A stretch of DNA of 5,401 nt from the NCBI GenBank assembly GCA_007117775.1, contig SKFX01000219.1, positions 1-5,401 on the forward strand. Direction: 5' to 3'. Every line of letters begins with the position of its first letter. The stretch's first letter is position 1. The notes beneath the pieces are model-generated. The model searched no databases. It had not been told where the DNA came from and saw only the letters and a list, made by a program, of their open reading frames with translations. This DNA comes from Ilumatobacteraceae bacterium (GTDB lineage Bacteria > Actinomycetota > Acidimicrobiia > Acidimicrobiales > Ilumatobacteraceae). This document shows positions 1-4,885 of this stretch, piece by piece. A program made the translations under genes and the position numbers.

Positions 1-184
1 TGTAGCCGGGGTCATCGGATTGATCCTCATCTTCAAGAACGATGTCCCAGCGGTCGTTGCAGTACTGGCAGCGGTAGGCGACGACTTCACCCACTTCCCA
101 ACGTCCATCCTCGTCGGGCTTGGACAGCAGAAAGGCGCGACCCCCGCAATCGATGCAGGTGATGACCGGGTCTGGCTCGAGCAT
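1..184 (-). CDS. Small zinc-ribbon protein, hypothetical (3' end outside window)
   Basis: This leftward reading frame opens at an ATG (184-182) and stays open to the window edge, giving 61 visible residues. It carries two CxxC pairs, CIDC (C10, C13) and CQYC (C39, C42), about 26 residues apart. That is the layout of a small zinc ribbon. Aromatic and charged residues follow the second pair (NDRWDIVLEDED), then an acidic tail that runs off the window. No other ATG, GTG or TTG lies in frame between this ATG and the upstream in-frame stop, so the start is well fixed. Upstream, AGAGAC is at best a weak ribosome-binding site. The gene is divergent from rsmD with 17 bp between start codons. I do not recognise a named family. 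It could bind nucleic acid or a protein partner, but function is unknown. The reading frame is supported by the paired cysteines and coherent composition; the opposite-strand frame here looks like its shadow. Confidence 0.72.
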   Translation of the reverse strand, partial: MLEPDPVITCIDCGGRAFLLSKPDEDGRWEVGEVVAYRCQYCNDRWDIVLEDEDQSDDPGY

Positions 185-189
185 GTCTC

Positions 190-195
190 TAGTCT
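190..195 (+). promoter_or_regulatory. Candidate -10 element for rsmD
   Basis: TAGTCT matches the actinobacterial TAnnnT -10 pattern and ends 6 nt before the rsmD ATG. This spacing would place the transcript start at or next to the start codon, as in leaderless actinobacterial genes. No Shine-Dalgarno sequence lies in front of rsmD, which fits. No good -35 is seen at 16-18 bp (an ATGACC at 162-167 is 22 bp away). A six-base match is weak evidence on its own. Confidence 0.35.
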
Positions 196-201
196 GGCCT
201 G

Positions 202-762
202 ATGCGGGTCATTGCGGGGGTCCTGGGTGGCCAGCGAATCGAGACTCCTCCGGGAACGGCGGTTCGTCCGACCACCGATCGTGTCCGAGAGGCGATCTTC
301 AACTCGTTGGGGAGCCTCGGTGTCATCGAGGGTGCGGTGGTCGTCGATCTCTTTGCGGGATCGGGGGCGCTCGGCATCGAGGCGCTGTCGCGGGGAGCGG
401 AGTCGTGCACCTTCATCGAACAGGACCGTGCTGCGGCCCGTGTGATCGATGACAACATCGCACGGCTGGGCCTCGGTGATCGGTCCACGGTCCGTGTCGG
501 TGAGGCGGTCAGATTGGCCGTCGGACTCGAAGCGGATTTGGTGTTCGCCGATCCTCCGTACGATTTCGATCGCTGGGGTGAGCTGCTGTCGGGTATGGAG
601 GCCTCATATGTGGTCATCGAGTCGGATCGCTCGATCGATCCCGAGGTGCTGTTCGGCGATTCTGCAACTCAAGTTGCTCGGTGGCGACAGATCCGGGCGA
701 AGCGGTACGGGCGGACGTGGGTCACCTTCCTCGAGTACATCGATCCTGTTCCCGAACCCTGA
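202..762 (+). CDS. rsmD: 16S rRNA (guanine(966)-N(2))-methyltransferase RsmD
   Basis: RsmD is a cytoplasmic enzyme that transfers a methyl group from S-adenosylmethionine to N2 of a guanine in 16S rRNA (G966 in E. coli numbering) during small-subunit assembly. The 186-residue product has the usual family length. It opens with MRVIAG and RPTTDRVREAIFN (residues 22-34), both typical of the family. The SAM-binding motif VDLFAGSGALGIEALSRGA spans residues 48-66. The catalytic DPPY tetrad lies at 117-120. The start is the ATG that gives the MRVIAG beginning; an in-frame TAG at 190-192 blocks extension to any ATG or GTG upstream. It is the first rightward gene of the block. A 54-bp gap separates it from coaD, and the rsmD-coaD pairing is widespread in bacteria. 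No Shine-Dalgarno sequence is visible. I see nothing abnormal in the protein. Confidence 0.95.
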   Translation: MRVIAGVLGGQRIETPPGTAVRPTTDRVREAIFNSLGSLGVIEGAVVVDLFAGSGALGIEALSRGAESCTFIEQDRAAARVIDDNIARLGLGDRSTVRVGEAVRLAVGLEADLVFADPPYDFDRWGELLSGMEASYVVIESDRSIDPEVLFGDSATQVARWRQIRAKRYGRTWVTFLEYIDPVPEP

Positions 763-801
763 CTCGGGCCTCATTCACCACCGAGGGTCATCGATCGGGA
801 G

Positions 802-814
802 TACCGTGGGGGAG
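802..814 (+). promoter_or_regulatory. coaD start region: TAnnnT box and G-rich ribosome-binding site
   Basis: TACCGT (802-807) is followed directly by GGGGGAG (808-814), which ends two bases before the coaD ATG. The GGAG could act as a Shine-Dalgarno sequence, although the spacing is short. The TACCGT could be a -10 element giving a very short leader. No convincing -35 is present at the right distance. The arrangement resembles the acpP start region. Confidence 0.35.
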
Positions 815-816
815 CC

Positions 817-1335
817 ATGGCCAAGGTCCTGATTCCCGGAAGCTTCGATCCCATTCATCTCGGGCATCTCGACGTCATCGCCTCGGCCCAGGAACTCTTC
901 GGCGATGTCGTGGTCGCCGTGATGCACAATCCGGACAAGCCATCTGGACTGTTCAGCGCTGATGAGCGTGCCGGTCTGGTCCGCTCGACGCTGGCGGCCC
1001 ATGACGGTGGTGGTCTCGACCGAGTCGAGGTCGTCACCCACGGCGGACTCGCCGTCCAAGCGGCGGCCCAGTTCGGCGTCGACTTCATCGTCAAGGGGTT
1101 GCGCGGCCCGGCCGATTTCGACATCGAACAGCAGATGGCACACAACAATCGGCAGATGACCGGGATCCGAACGGTGTACGTGCCGTGCAATGTCGCGCTC
1201 GCCCATATCAGCAGTCGTTTCGTCCGTGAGATCGCAGCCAACGGGGTGAGTGTCGGGCATCTGGTGCCCGATGTCGTCAGCGCAGCGCTGGCCGATAGAT
1301 TCCCTGATGCTCCGAGCACTGAGGGGATCCGATGA
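817..1335 (+). CDS. coaD: Phosphopantetheine adenylyltransferase CoaD
   Basis: CoaD transfers AMP from ATP to 4'-phosphopantetheine, giving dephospho-CoA, the penultimate step of coenzyme A synthesis. The product is 172 residues, slightly longer than the usual near-160. The N-terminal PGSFDPIHLGHLDVI (7-21) contains the nucleotidyltransferase HxGH motif (H14, G16, H17); most CoaD proteins have TNGH here. K41 is the conserved lysine after the third strand. VKGLRGPADFDIEQQMAHNNR (92-112) matches the signature normally beginning VRGLR, so K93 replaces the usual arginine. ISSRFVREI (131-139) matches the usual ISS(S/T)-VREI, with R134 in the third position. The ATG is preceded by a G-rich site. 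The stop overlaps the next ATG as ATGA (1332-1335), so translation of the two is probably coupled. The CoA made here supplies the arm later attached to the ACP encoded in this block. The assignment is secure despite the substitutions. Confidence 0.95.
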   Translation: MAKVLIPGSFDPIHLGHLDVIASAQELFGDVVVAVMHNPDKPSGLFSADERAGLVRSTLAAHDGGGLDRVEVVTHGGLAVQAAAQFGVDFIVKGLRGPADFDIEQQMAHNNRQMTGIRTVYVPCNVALAHISSRFVREIAANGVSVGHLVPDVVSAALADRFPDAPSTEGIR

Positions 1336-1931
1336 GCTACGACAACAACCCCGGCGATGACACCTACGGGGACCTCGATCAGGATTTCGACGATCAGGCC
1401 CAGCCGGTCAGCCTCGTCGGAGACGCTGAGACCCTGCTGCGTCGCGCGATCGACATCATCGCCACTGCGCCGACCATGCCGCTGTCATCGTCGCCGCGCA
1501 TCGATCGCGATGAGATGATCGAGTTGCTCCAAGAAGCCGTGGCGCGCCTGCCAGCGGAGTTGCGTGAGGCGCGCTGGATGCTCAAAGAGCGCCAGGAGTT
1601 CATCGCCAAGACCCGCCGGGAGGCCAGTGAGATCCTCGAGGCGGCCAGTGTGCAAGCCGAGCGGATGGTGCAGCGCACCGAGGTGGTCCGTGCCGCCGAA
1701 CAGCGCGCCCGCCAGGTGATGGAGACCGCGAATAACGACTCGTTGCGGCTCAAACTCGAGACCGAGGACTTCTTGGATCAACGCCTCGGCAGCTTCGAGA
1801 TCCTGCTCGACCGGGTGCAAAAGACCGTTGCGCAGGGCCGGCACAAGCTTGTGATCGGTGATCAGGAACCGCCCGAGCAGGCGCCCGATATCAACGACTC
1901 TGGCAGCGTCTTTTTCGATCAGGACCTCTGA
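1332..1931 (+). CDS. SepIVA/DivIVA-like coiled-coil cell-division protein
   Basis: The 199-residue product is mostly helical and charged, with heptad-like repeats from about residue 60 to 170. The core begins IDRDEMIELLQEAVARLPAE (57-76) and ends VAQGRHKL (166-173). From memory, this matches mycobacterial SepIVA (Rv2927c/MSMEG_2416), a DivIVA-domain protein required for septation, which has a similar DVLELIDDIKDAIPGEL segment and ends in GRHQL. The placement next to a DUF177 gene and near rnc and mutM also matches mycobacteria. The protein is shorter than SepIVA (about 245 residues), apparently because a central run of Ala/Glu-rich coiled-coil repeats is reduced. The N-terminus (1-25) is acidic and looks disordered; the tail ends VFFDQDL. 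There is no signal peptide or membrane segment. A GAGGGG site (1321-1326) precedes the ATG, which overlaps the coaD stop. A generic automatic name might be ATP synthase subunit B-like, because of the coiled coil; I consider that wrong. Confidence 0.75.
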   Translation: MSYDNNPGDDTYGDLDQDFDDQAQPVSLVGDAETLLRRAIDIIATAPTMPLSSSPRIDRDEMIELLQEAVARLPAELREARWMLKERQEFIAKTRREASEILEAASVQAERMVQRTEVVRAAEQRARQVMETANNDSLRLKLETEDFLDQRLGSFEILLDRVQKTVAQGRHKLVIGDQEPPEQAPDINDSGSVFFDQDL

Positions 1932-2519
1932 GTGAGCCCGTCGGCGGACTCGTCGAGAGCCGCGGTGGCGTTGCGAACGCTGCGCGTCAACACCGCTGAA
2001 CTGCTCCGTCAACCCGGCCAGCGTCGAGGGATCACCGAATGTCTCGAAATCGCGCTGTTCGGCATCGACGCCCCCGACGCAGATGCCCGCCAGGTCGATA
2101 TCGCCCTCGAGTGCGAGTCGACATTGCAGGGTGTCCGGGTCACCGGATCGGTCGAGGTTGCGCGCTCGGGGGAGTGTCGTCGATGTCTGGCTCAGGTGCG
2201 CTGGATCGAGTCGGTGCCGACCGATGAGCTCTACCAGCGCGAGGTCACCGATGCCGACGCCATCGAGATCGAGACCGATGCCTTGGATCTCGCTCCACTG
2301 GTCCGCGACCTCACGGCGTTGGCGCTCGCCGCCGAACTACCGCTGTGTCGGCCCGACTGTGCCGGGTTGTGCCCGATCTGCGGACTGGATCGCAACGATG
2401 CGACCTGTGCGTGTCAGACCGAGATCCGCGATGACCGTTGGGCTGCACTCGATCAACTGGTCCTCGATGAGGATCTGGGTGCACCCGACCCGGCAGAGTC
2501 GCCCGATCCACCCGGCTGA
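1932..2519 (+). CDS. DUF177/YceD family protein
   Basis: This 195-residue protein belongs to the DUF177 (YceD) family, whose members are needed for normal 23S rRNA accumulation in E. coli and plants; the molecular action is unclear. A CRRC pair (82-85) lies mid-protein, followed by a C-terminal cluster in LPLCRPDCAGLCPICGLDRN (136-155) with C139, C143, C147, C150, then C159 and C161. This LCP-CG segment is the family hallmark and probably binds zinc. DDRWAALDQL follows, matching the usual D-RWAAL ending. The GTG start abuts the upstream stop codon with no gap, and AGGA (1921-1924) gives a ribosome-binding site 7 nt away, so translation is likely coupled to the sepIVA-like gene. The very common DUF177-rpmF neighbourhood supports both identifications. 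Its first 10-15 residues are poorly conserved, so a slightly later start cannot be excluded. Confidence 0.9.
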   Translation: MSPSADSSRAAVALRTLRVNTAELLRQPGQRRGITECLEIALFGIDAPDADARQVDIALECESTLQGVRVTGSVEVARSGECRRCLAQVRWIESVPTDELYQREVTDADAIEIETDALDLAPLVRDLTALALAAELPLCRPDCAGLCPICGLDRNDATCACQTEIRDDRWAALDQLVLDEDLGAPDPAESPDPPG

Positions 2520-2651
2520 ACGAGGCCCAGTCCGGCTCGGTGAGCGTGTCGGGGCACAACCGACGTCGGCGGTGAGGTTCTCGTTGGGGCCATCGGCCGC
2601 TATCGTGCGAGAGCCCGGAAGTGCGGGCGTATCACTCGAGGAGCTCGAACG
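2520..2651 (+). other. 132-bp leader region upstream of rpmF
   Basis: This is the longest gap in the block. It holds a possible -10 element TATCGT (2601-2606) without a convincing -35, then a small hairpin (GCCCG 2613-2617, loop GAAGTG, CGGGC 2624-2628), and a strong ribosome-binding site before rpmF. If TATCGT is real, transcription would start near 2613 and the hairpin would open a roughly 40-nt leader. No T-tract follows the hairpin, so it does not look like a terminator. No protein-coding signal of its own was seen. Confidence 0.35.
2638..2643 (+). promoter_or_regulatory. Ribosome-binding site that fixes the rpmF GTG start
   Basis: GAGGAG ends 8 nt before the GTG at 2652. It is the best Shine-Dalgarno match in the window and identifies the start of the short rpmF gene, which begins with an unusual codon. 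Confidence 0.7.
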
Positions 2652-2831
2652 GTGGCTGTTCCAAAGAAGAAGACCTCCAAGTCAAAGACCCGGAGCCGAC
2701 GCGCCAGCGCGTGGCGGCTCGACGCGCCACCGCGCAGCGTCTGTCCTCGTTGCGGTTCCGCGAAGCTGCCCCACACGGTCTGCCCGTCGTGCGGTTGGTA
2801 CAAGAACCGCGTCGTGATCGACGTCGACTGA
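2652..2831 (+). CDS. rpmF: 50S ribosomal protein L32 (bL32)
   Basis: This 59-residue basic protein is bL32 of the large ribosomal subunit. It starts MAVPKKKTSKSKTRSRRA, the classic L32 N-terminus, followed by a tryptophan (W21) and two zinc-binding pairs, CPRC (C31, C34) and CPSC (C44, C47). The end, GWYKNRVVID, is also typical. It is therefore the zinc-containing (C+) form; the cysteine-free paralogue that some bacteria use under zinc starvation would lack these pairs. The GTG start has a strong ribosome-binding site. Position between DUF177 and plsX is a very common bacterial arrangement. Length is normal for the family. Only 16 nt separate it from plsX, so the two are almost certainly cotranscribed. 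The gene is too short for a typical 60-residue cutoff and is easily missed. Confidence 0.96.
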   Translation: MAVPKKKTSKSKTRSRRASAWRLDAPPRSVCPRCGSAKLPHTVCPSCGWYKNRVVIDVD

Positions 2832-2847
2832 GACGGTCCACTGAGCA

Positions 2848-3828
2848 ATGCTCCCGGTAGCGGTGGACGCGATGGGCGGCGATCATGCCCCAGCGAACAT
2901 CGTCGAGGGTGCGCTCGCAGCTGCTCGCCGCGGGATCGAGGTGCTCCTCGTCGGACGCAGCGATCTTCCGGCGGATTTCGAACTCGGCGATATCGAGGTG
3001 CTGGAGGCCAGCGAGGTCATCGGCATGGACGAGGATCCCGCCCAGGGGGTGCGCCGCAAGAAGGATTCATCGCTGGTCAGAGCCGCCGAAGCGGTCCGCG
3101 ATGGCCGGGCATCGGCGATGATCTCGGCCGGTAATACCGGTGCGGCGATGGCCTCGGCGCTGTTGCGCATGGGCCGGATCAAAGGTGTCAGTCGCCCGGC
3201 GATCGCCACGCCGATCCCGGTGCCCGGTGCCGGCCCGACGGTCCTGCTCGATGCCGGCGCCAACTCCGAGGTTCAACCCGACTGGCTGGTGCAGTTCGCA
3301 CAGATGGGTTCGATCTTCGCCCGGCAGCGCTTCGCGATCGCCCGGCCGCGCGTCGGCCTGCTGTCGATCGGCGAGGAGCCAGGCAAGGGTGATCAACTCC
3401 GCAAGGACACCTTCGGTCTGCTCGAGGCGGTCGACGGGATCGACTTCATCGGCAATGTCGAGGGTCGTGACATCATGACCGACGATGTCGATGTCGTCGT
3501 CACCGACGGCTTCACCGGCAATGTGGTCCTCAAAACCCTCGAGGGCGCCATGAAATCCCTCGTGGCCGGACTCCTCGGCGCATTCGACACCAACGATGAC
3601 ACCAGAGCCCATGCCGAGGCCCTGCTGCCGGCACTGCTCCCGCTGTATGAGACGCTCGATCCAGAGACCTATGGCGGCGCGATGCTGCTCGGAGTCGACG
3701 GTGTCTGCATCATCTCCCACGGATCATCGAGTGCACGCGCCATCGCGAATGCGATCGGTGTCGCCCGCGATATGGTCGAGGCCGATGTGGTGGCCGAGAT
3801 CCGTGCAGCCATCGCCGAGTCCGCCTGA
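2848..3828 (+). CDS. plsX: Phosphate acyltransferase PlsX
   Basis: PlsX converts acyl-ACP and phosphate into acyl-phosphate, the donor that PlsY uses to acylate glycerol-3-phosphate at the start of phospholipid synthesis; it is a peripheral membrane enzyme. The 326-residue length is usual. Family motifs appear in order: AVDAMGGDHAP (5-15), SAGNTGA (93-99), LLDAGAN (133-139), LLSIGEEPGKG (171-181), NVEGRDI, VTDGFTGNV (218-226), GGAMLLGV (276-283) and SHGSS (290-294). The ATG gives the expected start just before VAVDAMGG. The ribosome-binding site is weak (GAG in ACTGAGCA). Placement between rpmF and acpP echoes the fatty-acid clusters of many bacteria, and its substrate carrier is encoded by the next gene. 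I see no missing key residue. Confidence 0.96.
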   Translation: MLPVAVDAMGGDHAPANIVEGALAAARRGIEVLLVGRSDLPADFELGDIEVLEASEVIGMDEDPAQGVRRKKDSSLVRAAEAVRDGRASAMISAGNTGAAMASALLRMGRIKGVSRPAIATPIPVPGAGPTVLLDAGANSEVQPDWLVQFAQMGSIFARQRFAIARPRVGLLSIGEEPGKGDQLRKDTFGLLEAVDGIDFIGNVEGRDIMTDDVDVVVTDGFTGNVVLKTLEGAMKSLVAGLLGAFDTNDDTRAHAEALLPALLPLYETLDPETYGGAMLLGVDGVCIISHGSSSARAIANAIGVARDMVEADVVAEIRAAIAESA

Positions 3829-3851
3829 TCGCGTCATCGTCGACACAGCGG

Positions 3852-3864
3852 CACCCAACGGGTG
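3852..3864 (+). other. Small hairpin between plsX and acpP
   Basis: CACCC (3852-3856), loop AAC, GGGTG (3860-3864) can form a 5-bp stem 23 nt after the plsX stop. No T-run follows, so an intrinsic terminator is unlikely. It may be an RNA-processing or attenuation element, or chance. It covers the upstream alternative GTG of acpP. Confidence 0.25.
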
Positions 3865-3899
3865 ACCAGAGCGTCTCTCATCGCTGACCACCGCTCGTC

Positions 3900-3910
3900 T
3901 ACACTGGGGA
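3900..3910 (+). promoter_or_regulatory. Candidate acpP promoter -10 and G-rich start region
   Basis: TACACT (3900-3905) is a good TAnnnT -10 match. It ends 7 nt before the GTG at 3913, the spacing seen for leaderless actinobacterial transcripts. GGGGA (3906-3910) follows but lies only 2 nt from the GTG, too close for an ideal Shine-Dalgarno site. No -35 hexamer is clear at 16-18 bp. A separate promoter would be reasonable, since ACP is needed in far higher amounts than PlsX. Confidence 0.45.
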
Positions 3911-3912
3911 AC

Positions 3913-4209
3913 GTGCCTGCTGAAACCCACGTCGAACAGGGCCCGATCGGTCGCGATGAGATCTTCGAGATCATCAGGGATCGTCTGGCCGACATCTTGG
4001 AGATCGACCCCGCGACGATCTCTGAAGGCCAGTCCTTCGTCGATGACCTCGACGCCGATTCATTGGCCCTGATCGAATTGGTCGAAGCGATCGAAGAGGA
4101 ACTGTCGGATCGAACGGTCGGGTTCCGCATCGAAGACGAGGATCTCGAGGATCTGCGGACGGTGCGGGATGCCGTGGACTATGTCGTCGAGCGCGCCGGG
4201 GGATCCTGA
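3913..4209 (+). CDS. acpP: Acyl carrier protein
   Basis: This acidic 98-residue protein carries growing acyl chains in type II fatty-acid synthesis on a 4'-phosphopantetheine arm. The attachment serine is S50 in the DSL motif (DADSLALIELVEAIEEEL, 47-64), which starts helix II. Helix I is seen at about residues 14-29 (RDEIFEIIRDRLADIL), and the C-terminal DLRTVRDAVDYV (80-91) matches the usual TVQDAIDYI segment. About 12 extra residues precede helix I, so it is longer than the usual near-80. The GTG at 3913 is preferred over an upstream GTG (3862), because the added 17 residues are unlike any ACP and that codon lies in a hairpin. Between plsX and rnc this is probably the fatty-acid ACP rather than one for a specialised product. 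The end overlaps rnc. Confidence 0.9.
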   Translation: MPAETHVEQGPIGRDEIFEIIRDRLADILEIDPATISEGQSFVDDLDADSLALIELVEAIEEELSDRTVGFRIEDEDLEDLRTVRDAVDYVVERAGGS

Positions 4210-4885
4210 GCTCAGCGCGCTGGGCGGTCGCGTCGGCTACGGCTTCGCGAACCCGTCCCTCCTCGTCCAAGCTCTGACCCATCGGTCGTGGGTGGCTGAG
4301 CATCCCGGATCTGAGAGCAATGAACGCCTCGAGTACCTCGGCGATGCCGTCTTGGGCTGGGTGGTCGCCGATCTCGTCTACCGCCGATTCTCCGACCTCG
4401 ACGAGGGTTCGCTGACCGATCTGCGCAAACGGGTTGTCAACGCCCAGGCATTGGCTGAGATGGCGACCGATATCGGTCTCGGCGACCATCTGCGCCTCGG
4501 TCGCGGGGAGAACACCGGCGGTGGCCGCACCAAGGTGTCGATTCTCTCCGACGCCCTCGAAGCGGTCATCGGCGCGGTCTATCTCGATGGCGGTGCCGAT
4601 GAGGCCTTCGTCGTCGTCGAGGGCCTCATCGGTGATCGCCTCGATGAGGTATCCGATGTCGAAGACCTCGATCTCAAATCCACACTGCAGGAGACTGCGG
4701 CGCGCCTCGGCCTGCCCGCACCGCACTATGAGGTCGTCTCCGACGGCCCCGACCATCGCAAGCGGTTCTGTGCGGTGGTGCATATCGGTGCTGAACGATT
4801 CGGTGACGGGACCGGCACCTCGAAGAAGCATGCCGAACGCGAAGCGGCCCGCGTCGCATTGGCTGACCTGCGATCCCGTGCCTGA
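4181..4885 (+). CDS. rnc: Ribonuclease III
   Basis: RNase III cleaves double-stranded RNA, processing rRNA precursors and some mRNAs; it acts as a magnesium-dependent dimer. Numbered from this start (234 aa), the nuclease domain shows ALTHRSW (31-37) and the signature NERLEYLGDAVL (47-58). Acidic active-site residues are E48, E51, D55, D124 and E127 (SDALEA). A double-stranded-RNA-binding domain runs from about residue 164 to 229, with KSTLQE, the GPDH loop and GTSKKHAEREAA. An alternative ATG at 4169 adds four residues; I prefer 4181 because it leaves less overlap with acpP (29 nt instead of 41), but neither has a good ribosome-binding site. No later ATG, GTG or TTG precedes the conserved domain, so overlap with acpP is unavoidable unless a rarer start codon is used. 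All catalytic residues are intact. Confidence 0.95.
   Translation: MSSSAPGDPELSALGGRVGYGFANPSLLVQALTHRSWVAEHPGSESNERLEYLGDAVLGWVVADLVYRRFSDLDEGSLTDLRKRVVNAQALAEMATDIGLGDHLRLGRGENTGGGRTKVSILSDALEAVIGAVYLDGGADEAFVVVEGLIGDRLDEVSDVEDLDLKSTLQETAARLGLPAPHYEVVSDGPDHRKRFCAVVHIGAERFGDGTGTSKKHAEREAARVALADLRSRA

Noticed and set aside
20..202. 60-codon plus-strand frame at the left edge
   Set aside because: It is antisense to the zinc ribbon, which has paired cysteines; this frame has no motif.
756..788. Possible terminator hairpin after rsmD (ACCCT/AGGGT or CTCGG/CCGAG)
   Set aside because: The two stems compete, the loops are long and no T-run follows.
1332..1931. ATP synthase F0 subunit B identity for the coiled-coil protein
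   Set aside because: There is no N-terminal membrane helix and no other ATP synthase gene nearby. The ends of the core fit SepIVA better.
2083..2817. 244-codon plus-strand frame spanning DUF177, the leader and rpmF
   Set aside because: It is out of frame with two recognised genes and rich in Ser/Arg/Pro. It crosses the leader only because stops are rare at this GC content.
3067..3720. 217-codon minus-strand frame opposite plsX
   Set aside because: It has shadow composition, no recognisable motif, and all PlsX motifs are in the other strand.
3852..3864. Hairpin after plsX as an intrinsic terminator
   Set aside because: The stem is only 5 bp and no T-tract follows. It is kept as an unassigned hairpin only.
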